This document shows, one piece after another, positions 16,339 through 22,784 of a DNA stretch of 22,784 nucleotides. A program made the position numbers and the translations under genes. The notes beneath the pieces were generated by a model that was given only the letters and a program-made list of their open reading frames with translations, did no database searches and was not told the DNA's origin. This stretch comes from Chloroflexota bacterium. GTDB taxonomy: Bacteria > Chloroflexota > UBA5177 > JANWHV01. The stretch lies in the NCBI GenBank assembly GCA_025450255.1, contig JANWHV010000083.1, positions 1-22,784 on the forward strand. Reading direction: 5' to 3'. Within the stretch, counting starts at the first letter, position 1, and the number at the start of each line of letters is the position of its first letter.

Positions 16339-18771
16339 GTGTCGACCATTCAGGGTATCAGTGGCACGGACGCTCGCGATCGCCGCTATGGCGATCTCGT
16401 GCGCCAATATATCTCGATGCGTGACGCGCACCCTGGCACCATACTGCTCTCCCGCATTGGCTCGTTTTACGAAATCATGTTCGAGGACGCTGAGCTGGTG
16501 TCCGGAGTGCTAGGATTGAAGTTAGGCGAACGGCCGTCGGGCGGTACCGCCGGCCCCGTCCCCCAGTGTGGCTTCACCCACCATGCCCTGGATTCTTTCC
16601 TACCGCGCTTACTCGCCCACGGCTATCGTGTGGCCGTGGCGGAGGAGGAGGGCGCCGAAGGCTCTGCTATCAAGGACCGGTCCATTGTCAGGACGCTGAC
16701 GCCGGGCACGGTCACCGATCCGCGCCTCCTCCGCGAGGATCGGCCTTCGTATCTGCTCGCAATAGTGCCGCGCGAAGGCGCCACGGGCCTGGCCTGGACC
16801 GATGTCGCCGGTGGCGAGTTCAAGGCCGGCGAGTTCGACGGCGAAGGCACCGCCGCTGAAATCCAGCGCCTCGATCCGGCGGAAATCCTCGTCCCTCAAG
16901 ATTGTGAAGTCGCCGGCGATCTGGTTGCATCACGTACCGTCACCCCCGTTGGCTCGGCGCGTCAGGCCGTAGGCGAATTTCGCCGCGCGTATCCCGAGGC
17001 CGCGCTGGACGACCTTCCGGCCGCCGAGGCCGCGGCCGGCGTCATCGTGGACTATCTGCGGGCGACCCGGAGCATCGGCGAGGACACCGCGCTGGAAGCG
17101 CCGAGGGTTGCCGGGCCGCGCGAGTTCATGCGTCTCGACGCCGCGACACAGCGCCATCTCGAGTTGGTGGAATCCGAGCGGGCCAACACACGTGAAGGCA
17201 CGCTTTTTGAGACGCTGGATAGGACTACAACGCCAATGGGCCGGCGCATGTTGCGTGATTGGCTGCTCCGCCCGCTCATGGATCCCGTGAAAATATCGGC
17301 GCGCCAACGCATCATCGCCGAGTATGTAAGCGACGAGCCGCTACGCGCGGCACTGCGCGTTGTGTTACTGGTAGTCGCGGATCTGGAGCGGCTGGCAGGA
17401 AGAGTCGCCGGCAAGCGCGCGTCTCTCGATGACCTTCGCGCCCTTGCGCTGGCCGCCGATACCCTGCCGGAGCTTGCGTCGGCGGTTGCCGGCGCCACGT
17501 CCTCATTCCTGCGCGCGCTCGGAAAGCCGCGGCCCGCGCTCACCGCGTTTGCCGGCTCCGCGTGGGATGTGTTGGCGCCGGCAGATGCCGCGGTTCCGAT
17601 CGATCCTGGCGCGGATCCGGCCCTGCGTGAGGCCATGGACGCGGTTGAGGATGCGGCAAAGTGGCAGGCGGAGTACCTGGCTGCCACGCGCCGCCAGCCC
17701 GGATTGGCCAGGACAAAACTCGAACAGAGCGCCACGCAAGGGCTCTTCCTCGAGGTACCGGTCAACACCAAAGTTCCCGCTATGTGGATCCGGCGCGGGG
17801 GCCTGAAAACGGTGGAGCGTTACACGACCGCAGAGCTTGACGAGCACGCGGCACGGCTCGCCGAGGCCGAGGCTACGGTAATGGCGCTCACGGCGCGAAA
17901 GCTGGCCGCCTTGCGCGCGGAGGCGGCGCTGGCCGCGGTGGAGGCGCGTGACCTGGCCAAAAGATTTGCCGCCGCCGATGCATTGCTGTCGCTGGCTGAT
18001 ATAGCCGTGGAGCGGCGTTGGGCGCGGCCCATCATCGACGACTCGCTGGCCCTGGATATTGAGGGCGGCCGGCATCCGGTTCTCGAAACGCTGGTCCCTT
18101 CGTTTCAGCCAAATGACACACGGCTCGCCGCGAACTCCACCGAAAGCCAAATCATTGTATTGACCGGACCCAATATGGCGGGGAAAAGCACCTGGATGCG
18201 GCAGACCGCGCTCATTGCCGTGCTGGCGCAAATCGGCAGCTACGTTCCCGCCGCGTGGGCCAGGATTGGCCTGGTCGATGCCGTGTACACGCGGATAGGC
18301 GCGAGCGATGACCTGGCGGCAGGGCGTTCAACCTTTATGGTCGAAATGGTGGAAACCGCGGCCGTTCTTCACGGCGCCTCCGAGCGCAGTCTCGTGATCC
18401 TCGACGAAATTGGACGCGGTACAAGTACGCACGACGGCATGGCCATTGCCTGGGCAGTCGTGGAGTACCTGGCGCAAGCGTCCGCGCGTCCGCGCGCCAT
18501 CGCCGCGACGCATTATCATGAGCTTGCCTCGTTGCACGACGCGTACCCCCAGATCGCGCTGCACCAGGCGGCCGTGGAGGAAACCGTCGACGGCGTGACG
18601 TTTCCGCATCGCATCGAGCCCGGAGCCGCGGATCGCAGCTTTGGTATCGAGGTTGCCCGTCTGGCGGGGTTGCCTGAAGGCGTTCTGAAACGCGCTCGTC
18701 AGGTTGCGGCGGCGGTTGAGCCGGTAAGTCGCGACATCGCGCGCCTTCTTGGCCGGTCTACGCTGGACTAA
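16339..18771 (+). CDS. mutS: DNA mismatch repair protein MutS
   Basis: This 810-residue mismatch-recognition ATPase has the domain I mismatch motif Phe43-x-Glu45 in GSFYEIMFEDAE, so it is MutS1 rather than MutS2. TPGTVTD marks the end of domain I. Core domains III and IV are present (RHLELVESER, GTLFETLDRTTTPMGRRML). The ATPase has Walker A GPNMAGKS at 610-617, TRIGASDDLAAGRSTFMVEM, Walker B LVILDEIGRGTSTHDG with Asp689-Glu690, and ATHYHEL. It ends soon after GIEVARLAGLPEGVLKRA, so it is shorter than the 850-900 residues common in bacteria and seems to lack the C-terminal tetramerisation and clamp-binding tail. VAVAEEEG stands where most MutS proteins have a CEQ/AEQ motif. It starts with GTG, 2 bp after recD2. 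No mutL is in the window. Confidence 0.96.
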   Translation: MSTIQGISGTDARDRRYGDLVRQYISMRDAHPGTILLSRIGSFYEIMFEDAELVSGVLGLKLGERPSGGTAGPVPQCGFTHHALDSFLPRLLAHGYRVAVAEEEGAEGSAIKDRSIVRTLTPGTVTDPRLLREDRPSYLLAIVPREGATGLAWTDVAGGEFKAGEFDGEGTAAEIQRLDPAEILVPQDCEVAGDLVASRTVTPVGSARQAVGEFRRAYPEAALDDLPAAEAAAGVIVDYLRATRSIGEDTALEAPRVAGPREFMRLDAATQRHLELVESERANTREGTLFETLDRTTTPMGRRMLRDWLLRPLMDPVKISARQRIIAEYVSDEPLRAALRVVLLVVADLERLAGRVAGKRASLDDLRALALAADTLPELASAVAGATSSFLRALGKPRPALTAFAGSAWDVLAPADAAVPIDPGADPALREAMDAVEDAAKWQAEYLAATRRQPGLARTKLEQSATQGLFLEVPVNTKVPAMWIRRGGLKTVERYTTAELDEHAARLAEAEATVMALTARKLAALRAEAALAAVEARDLAKRFAAADALLSLADIAVERRWARPIIDDSLALDIEGGRHPVLETLVPSFQPNDTRLAANSTESQIIVLTGPNMAGKSTWMRQTALIAVLAQIGSYVPAAWARIGLVDAVYTRIGASDDLAAGRSTFMVEMVETAAVLHGASERSLVILDEIGRGTSTHDGMAIAWAVVEYLAQASARPRAIAATHYHELASLHDAYPQIALHQAAVEETVDGVTFPHRIEPGAADRSFGIEVARLAGLPEGVLKRARQVAAAVEPVSRDIARLLGRSTLD

Positions 18772-18906
18772 CCCAGATCCTGTTGGACGTAACCCGCCCT
18801 GTATCCTGCCCGGAGATGGCCGCGCGGCAGCGGTTGTTTATACGACTCGCGCCGAAAAGCATTTTACCGAGTGCTCCCTGGCCTGCTGTCGTGCCCTACG
18901 GCGAAA

Positions 18907-18945
18907 GCCGCTCCGTGTCGCGCGAAAGGTGCGACACGGAGCGGC
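18907..18945. terminator. Bidirectional hairpin between convergent mutS and the NYN gene
   Basis: GCCGCTCCGTGTCGC (18907-18921) and its exact complement (18931-18945) form a 15-bp stem around a 9-nt GCGAAAGGT loop. It lies 10 bp from the end of the minus-strand gene and in the 183-bp gap after mutS. No T-tract is present on either side. The convergent position strongly suggests a two-way terminator or transcript-end barrier. The rest of the gap (18772-18906) shows nothing recognisable. Confidence 0.7.
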
Positions 18946-18954
18946 CCAACTGCC

Positions 18955-21120
18955 TCACTCAGCGCGGAAATGCTCCAGGTGCTGGCCGATATCGAGGAAG
19001 GTATCCGCGACATTGACCAACTCGGTCGAGACGTTTGATGCGAACGCCACGACCTCAACGCGGACGCCCCTGCTCTGAATGTGCTGAATCACCGATTCGA
19101 AATCGCTGTCGCCCGACACAAGCACGACGACATCGAGGCGTTCGGCCATGGTGATAATATCCAGGGCCAACTCGATGTCGAAGTTCCCTTTGGCGCTGCC
19201 GTCCGAGAAGCGCTTGAGTGGCTTGGTGATCAGCTTATAGCCCGAGCGTAAGAACGGCGCCACGAAGCGCTGCGTCTCATACCGGATGCCTTCACGCACA
19301 TCATCAATGATTGGCGAGTACGACAATGCGTGGACCAGATGGCGGTCGCGTGTCAGGTACTTTAGCATCCGCCCAAAATCGAGCGTAACGCGGGCGTTCT
19401 CCGCCGCATAGCACACATTTGGCGCGTCGACAAAAATGCCGGTGCGCGGCTGGTACGCGCGCGACCCCGCGTTCGATGAGATATCGCGGACGGCAGCTTG
19501 CACGTTGGAGACGGTCGCCGTCAAAACCTCGATTTGCCGCGCCTGTCCCTCCAACATGGCCTGCAGTAACCTGTTCTGTACGTCAAGCAGCCGTTCCGTC
19601 CGGCTCTCTCCTGGCGCGAGCGGTTCGTCGACGCGCAGATCCGGCATAACGAACGGGGACACGCCACGCGCGGCAACATCTGAAACAGCGAGTTGCGGGC
19701 GCGGCGCCGTTGCCTGGGGGATCGCGGCGAAACGCGCCCCGTTGCTCGGCTTCGGCGGTGGCATCACAATGGGCTGGGTATCTCTGGGGAAGGTTCGATT
19801 CCAGCGGCGCTGAGGGCCGCGGTCGCGCCACGAGCGTTCGGGTTGCAGTTGCGGCCCCGGCGTAAAGCGCGCATCCGAGGTTTCCGGCACGGCCGGCATT
19901 GCCGGAGGCACAAACAATTGCACCGGCGGCTCAGCCGTGGATTCGACGTCAACCGCGGCCAATGGCTGCTCACCCGCGTCATCATCCGGCTCGGCAGCCG
20001 CGAGTGTCACGCCTCGGCGTCGCCCACGTCCCCCGCGCCGGCCTCTGCGTCCACGGCGGCGTGACGGCTCATCCGACGCTTGATCCTCCTCATCGAGTTC
20101 CGCAACGTTCGGCCCCGCCGATTCCGCGACTTCCTCGGCCGGGGCGACGTCCGTAGCTTCCGCGGAAGCGCCCGCGGCGGCGACTGGCTCGACGCTCGTC
20201 TCCGCCTCTACAATCGGGAACATTTCGAGCAGTGCTCGCGCCAGCGCTTCGGTGCTATCGAGATCGCCGCCGGGAGCGCGTTCCAGGATATCGCTGTCCA
20301 TCCTCCACCCGTCGTAGGGATCGCGGCGCGGATCGTCCTCCTGTGCTTCATTGCCGGGAGGGGCGGGCGCCGTGGAAGAAACGGGTTGCGCGGGCACGTC
20401 CGGTGTCGAACGAGCCGGGTGGCGGCGAGACCGGCTGGGTCGCGTCGATGCCGTGGGCGCGGATATCTCTGGCGTCGGGCCGGTCGTATCGAGATCGACG
20501 GAAGCCGCGGTCGCGTCGCCTGACGCGCTATCTATCCGTGCATCGATCGTGGGCGGTATGATGTCGCCGGCCGGCGCGATCGCGCTATCGGATTGTTCCT
20601 CGGCGACGGCAGGTGGCCGACGTCCACTGCGCCGGCGCGCGGTACGGCCGGCCGGCGTGGTCGCGGCTCTCATTTCGCTCGGAGCGACGTCCGCTGGTGG
20701 TACGTCCCCACTTTCGGTCGCAACCGCGTTGGCAGCCACTAGGTCTATCTCGGCGACCACTGGCACAGTGTTGGACGAGTCTGCTGCCCTGGTCGCCGCC
20801 GCCGGCGTGGGGTTCCTCCGAGATCGCGATGGGCGCGGCCTCGGCGCTTTCGCGCTTGGCGGCACGGTTGGCGCGGCACCTTCGAGCGTCGCGCTTGTGA
20901 CTCCGTTACCGGCATCCTGATCCTTGGAATTCGCCGCTGTCAGGAGGGGAGGCGGCGCCGCGGCCTCCGGCACGGGATTTTCTGGTTCCGTTGCCACCGG
21001 CAGAGCCGCGGACCGGCTGCGTTTTGGCGCGAATCGCCGGACACGCGTGGTAGTGGGTGTAGATGAAGCCTCTTCGGTATCAGCATGTGGTTCTAACGCC
21101 TGGTCGATTGGGGTGGACAT
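18955..21120 (-). CDS. NYN-domain (LabA/DUF88-like) PIN-type nuclease with long basic/acidic disordered N-terminus
   Basis: This is a 721-residue protein. Residues about 560-705 form an NYN domain: FVDAPN with Asp565 and Asn568, KGNFDIELALD with Asp648 and Asp654, and VSGDSDFESV with Asp671 and Asp673, then VEVVAFASNVSTELVNVAD. These acidic residues are the expected metal-binding set of PIN-like ribonucleases. Before it, SRTERLLDVQNRLLQAMLEG and following residues (about 500-545) look like a coiled coil. The first roughly 490 residues are low-complexity Ala/Pro/Thr/Asp/Glu with Arg-rich patches at 26-37, 91-102, 159-168, 227-237 and 354-369; the last is an RG-rich stretch. This layout suggests an RNA-binding scaffold attached to a nuclease, by analogy to RNase E, but the substrate is unknown. 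ATG 21120 is preceded by GGAG; ATG 21192 is an alternative adding 24 residues. Confidence 0.9.
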   Translation of the reverse strand: MSTPIDQALEPHADTEEASSTPTTTRVRRFAPKRSRSAALPVATEPENPVPEAAAPPPLLTAANSKDQDAGNGVTSATLEGAAPTVPPSAKAPRPRPSRSRRNPTPAAATRAADSSNTVPVVAEIDLVAANAVATESGDVPPADVAPSEMRAATTPAGRTARRRSGRRPPAVAEEQSDSAIAPAGDIIPPTIDARIDSASGDATAASVDLDTTGPTPEISAPTASTRPSRSRRHPARSTPDVPAQPVSSTAPAPPGNEAQEDDPRRDPYDGWRMDSDILERAPGGDLDSTEALARALLEMFPIVEAETSVEPVAAAGASAEATDVAPAEEVAESAGPNVAELDEEDQASDEPSRRRGRRGRRGGRGRRRGVTLAAAEPDDDAGEQPLAAVDVESTAEPPVQLFVPPAMPAVPETSDARFTPGPQLQPERSWRDRGPQRRWNRTFPRDTQPIVMPPPKPSNGARFAAIPQATAPRPQLAVSDVAARGVSPFVMPDLRVDEPLAPGESRTERLLDVQNRLLQAMLEGQARQIEVLTATVSNVQAAVRDISSNAGSRAYQPRTGIFVDAPNVCYAAENARVTLDFGRMLKYLTRDRHLVHALSYSPIIDDVREGIRYETQRFVAPFLRSGYKLITKPLKRFSDGSAKGNFDIELALDIITMAERLDVVVLVSGDSDFESVIQHIQSRGVRVEVVAFASNVSTELVNVADTFLDIGQHLEHFRAE

Positions 21121-21124
21121 ATGT

Positions 21125-21128
21125 CTCC
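21125..21128 (-). promoter_or_regulatory. Ribosome binding site deciding the NYN gene start
   Basis: On the minus strand GGAG lies 4 nt before ATG 21120. It favours this start over an in-frame ATG at 21192. Confidence 0.5.
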
Positions 21129-21381
21129 AGTCGTGGACAATAGGCAGCGCGGTAACGCGCCAATTTGGAGGCACAGGTCGGACGAACGACACCGCGTATT
21201 ACCGAATGGCGCGCGAACGCGATTGCGCTCGCAGCGGCGGTGCATCGCGAGATCGGTGTGGCGGAGAACCGGCTATGTAGCGAAATGAAGGGGGCGCGCG
21301 TACGGCGCAGCCGCGAACAAGCGAGCGCTACATTTGGTCGGGACCGGTGGGGTCGTCTGTACTGACTCATGTGCTACCTGT

Positions 21382-21390
21382 AGTATAGCA
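21382..21390 (-). promoter_or_regulatory. Extended -10 promoter for the NYN gene
   Basis: Read on the minus strand this is TGCTATACT, a TGn plus TATACT extended -10 element; no good -35 is seen, which extended -10 promoters tolerate. Transcription would start near 21375 and give a leader of about 255 nt before ATG 21120. The leader region 21121-21375 holds no other convincing gene or RNA structure. It lies 42 bp past the 3' end of tRNA-Arg on the same strand, so readthrough from the tRNA is an alternative. Confidence 0.45.
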
Positions 21391-21431
21391 CGGCCAGCCG
21401 AGTATTATGTGCGCGCGTACACAAGAATATG

Positions 21432-21505
21432 CGCCCCTAGACGGACTCGAACCGCCGACGCAGCGCTTAGGACGCGCTCGCTCTATCCATCTGAGCTATA
21501 GGGGC
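21432..21505 (-). tRNA. tRNA-Arg (anticodon CCT)
   Basis: A 74-nt cloverleaf is readable by eye on the minus strand. The acceptor GCCCCTA pairs perfectly with TAGGGGC. The D-stem is GCTC/GAGC, the anticodon stem AGCGC/GCGCT with loop GTCCTAA giving anticodon CCT. The variable region has 5 nt; the T-stem is GGCGG/CCGTC with one G-U and loop TTCGAGT; the discriminator is G. No CCA is encoded. It would read the AGG arginine codon. Confidence 0.95.
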
Positions 21506-21538
21506 ATGCCTCAACATTCTATGCACTCATCAAGACTG

Positions 21539-21568
21539 TTGGCAAGGCAACGCGCATCCCGCTATAAT
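21539..21568 (+). promoter_or_regulatory. Promoter of tRNA-Pro
   Basis: TTGGCA (21539-21544) and a perfect TATAAT (21563-21568) are 18 bp apart. Transcription would start near 21575, about 8 nt before the tRNA. This is the best housekeeping-sigma promoter in the window. Confidence 0.75.
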
Positions 21569-21582
21569 TCAGAGGCTTCATT

Positions 21583-21658
<76 letters not shown>

Positions 21659-21667
21659 ATTTCCAGA

Positions 21668-21704
21668 CAAACGGCGGCTTTCGTGACGCGGTAGCCGCCG
21701 TTTG
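21668..21704. terminator. Hairpin terminator between tRNA-Pro and the converging Ala/Thr-repeat gene
   Basis: CAAACGGCGGCT (21668-21679) and AGCCGCCGTTTG (21693-21704) form a perfect 12-bp stem with a 13-nt loop. There is a TTT within the right arm but no T-tract after it. It begins 12 bp after tRNA-Pro and ends 20 bp beyond the stop codon of the leftward gene, so it can serve both. Confidence 0.65.
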
Positions 21705-21724
21705 CCATGCTGATTGGCCCGCGG

Positions 21725-22784
21725 CTATGACCGCAAGCGAAACTGGCGCCGAGTCTCCGCATCGGCAGCGAGTGGCGCTTGCGCTGGTACGCCTCCGCCG
21801 GCTTTGTCACGTCGTATGTATTGCGACGTGGCGCTGCCCGCCGCTGCCGTAGCCGTCGCGCTTGCGGCCGCGTGCGCCGTCGCCGCTGTTTCTGTCGCTG
21901 CCGCGTGTGCTGCTACGGCAGTCTGCGTGGCGGCCGAATGTGCCGCCGCGACCGCCACGGCTGTCTGCGTCGCCGCCGCGTGCGCCGCTTGTGCCGCCGC
22001 TACGGCCGTTTGCGTGGCTGCCACGTGCGCGGCTTGCACTGCTTGTGCCGCGGCAGCGGTGGCAACATGCTTCGCGGCCACCGCGACTGCCGTGGCCGAC
22101 GCGGCGACTTGTCGCGCCGCCGCCGTTGCCGTTGAAGCGGCCGCGGTCGCCGTTGCATGCGCGGACTTGTTCGCGTGCGCCGCCACAGCAGTCTGCGTGG
22201 CTGCAGCTTGTGCCTGCGCTGTAGCGGTGGCGTTGTCGGCACGAGTCAGCGCTGTCGCCGCTACGTTGGTCGTTTGCGCCACGGCCGTCAAGGTTGCATT
22301 TGCTATGTGCGCGACGGCGGTAGCTGTGCCGTTGTTAGCGGCACTGACTGCCGTAGAGAACGCATGCCCAGCTGCGGTACTTGTCGCTATGGCTTGCGCC
22401 GTGCCGGTTAGCTGTGCGATTGCCGTGGCTCTCGTTCCTGCCGTGGCGCTCGCGATAGTATGGACGGTGGCATATGCATGCTCCGTCTTGGATGTAGCGC
22501 TGGCCACGACGATCGCGGTGGCGGTTCTCTTTTTCACCGCTGTCGCGGTAGCGTTCGCAAACGCTGTCGCGGTAGTTTGAGCGACGCTCGTCGCCGTTAT
22601 ATGCGCGAATTCGGTCGCCGTGGCCCGTATCACCGCCGTCGCGGAGGCGTGAATCGCCGCCGTAGCCTTCTTGTGCGCGACAGCCACGGCCGTAGCCGTT
22701 GTCATGCGCGCGACGTGCGTGGCGAATGCATGCGCCTTTGCGGTCGATGTGGCCCTGGCAACGACGGTGGCCGTGGCGCGCGCC
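21725..22784 (-). CDS. Ala/Thr-rich repeat protein, C-terminal part (5' end outside window)
   Basis: The minus-strand frame is open from the TAG at 21725 to the window edge (352 visible codons) and continues in the same composition past an internal ATG at 22705, so the true start lies outside. From about 22720 down to 22330 the protein is built of roughly eight-residue units such as TAVIRATA and TAFANATA. Nearer the C-terminus ATQTAV units recur (DNA word GTYTGCGT on the plus strand at 21921, 21963, 22008 and 22191) with steps of 14-15 residues. No Cys or Trp is seen. The last 33 or so residues differ, being Arg-rich and non-repetitive. Similar Ala/Thr/Gln stretches, often predicted helical, occur in Chloroflexota proteins. 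No domain is recognised and function is unknown. The strand choice rests on composition and on openness to the edge; the opposite frame is probably a shadow. Confidence 0.6.
   Translation of the reverse strand, partial: ARATATVVARATSTAKAHAFATHVARMTTATAVAVAHKKATAAIHASATAVIRATATEFAHITATSVAQTTATAFANATATAVKKRTATAIVVASATSKTEHAYATVHTIASATAGTRATAIAQLTGTAQAIATSTAAGHAFSTAVSAANNGTATAVAHIANATLTAVAQTTNVAATALTRADNATATAQAQAAATQTAVAAHANKSAHATATAAASTATAAARQVAASATAVAVAAKHVATAAAAQAVQAAHVAATQTAVAAAQAAHAAATQTAVAVAAAHSAATQTAVAAHAAATETAATAHAAASATATAAAGSATSQYIRRDKAGGGVPAQAPLAADAETRRQFRLRS

Noticed and set aside
21080..21370. 96-codon minus-strand frame overlapping the start of the NYN gene
   Set aside because: It has no ribosome site and no recognisable motif, and it overlaps the better supported NYN start in another frame. 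It would be almost leaderless from the extended -10, so it cannot be fully excluded.
21714..22580. Plus-strand open frame rich in Ala and Cys opposite the Ala/Thr repeat gene
   Set aside because: It is a mirror of the GC-rich repeat: its many Cys residues come from complementing the Ala/Thr/Gln codons. The minus frame stays open to the window edge, while this one ends and starts inside the tRNA-Pro downstream region without a ribosome site.
21830..22700. Possible CRISPR or satellite array because of roughly 24-bp periodicity
   Set aside because: The units diverge at the DNA level but keep one reading frame and amino acid pattern; there is no fixed repeat with unique spacers.

Overview
The window is GC-rich, gene-dense bacterial DNA. 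I read it as most likely Chloroflexota or a close relative. The case rests on secreted proteins with Thr/Pro-rich 'TPTATPT'-type linkers and tails, a long Ala/Thr repeat protein with 'ATQTAV' units, a short-type S-adenosylhomocysteinase, and a membrane-anchored Ser/Thr kinase with a DLG motif. This is an inference from protein style; no 16S or marker phylogeny can be read here.

Positions 1-4661 (+): the edge of what looks like a SAM-sensing riboswitch with its terminator, then mtnA-mtnP-ahcY-metK. These four genes make S-adenosylmethionine and recycle its two by-products, methylthioadenosine and S-adenosylhomocysteine. A perfect 38-bp palindrome ends the unit.

Positions 4762-12674 (+): a kinase with a zinc-ribbon-like N-terminus and membrane segments, then guaA and purD (purine synthesis, 4 bp apart), then two exported proteins. 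The first is a WD40/TolB-like propeller whose start codon overlaps the purD stop. The second combines an Ig/carboxypeptidase-regulatory-like segment, a FecR-like domain, a YncE-like propeller and a Thr/Pro tail. PurD carries an unusual C-terminal insertion of about 51 residues.

Positions 12915-18771 (+): a zinc alcohol dehydrogenase resembling mycothiol-dependent S-nitrosothiol reductases (MscR), then recD2 and mutS, 2 bp apart, a DNA-repair pair.

Positions 18955-21120 (-): a large protein with a C-terminal NYN/PIN-like nuclease domain and a roughly 550-residue, apparently disordered N-terminal part bearing regularly spaced basic patches. It converges on mutS across a 15-bp hairpin.

Positions 21382-21704: an extended -10 promoter reading leftward, tRNA-Arg(CCT) on the minus strand, then a near-consensus promoter driving tRNA-Pro(CGG) on the plus strand, then a 12-bp hairpin.

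Positions 21725-22784 (-): the 3' part of an Ala/Thr repeat protein that runs off the window. No mobile element, rRNA gene or CRISPR array is seen. The items most worth following up are the truncated riboswitch, the NYN protein's patterned N-terminus, the Ala/Thr repeat protein, the PurD insertion and the MscR-like enzyme.
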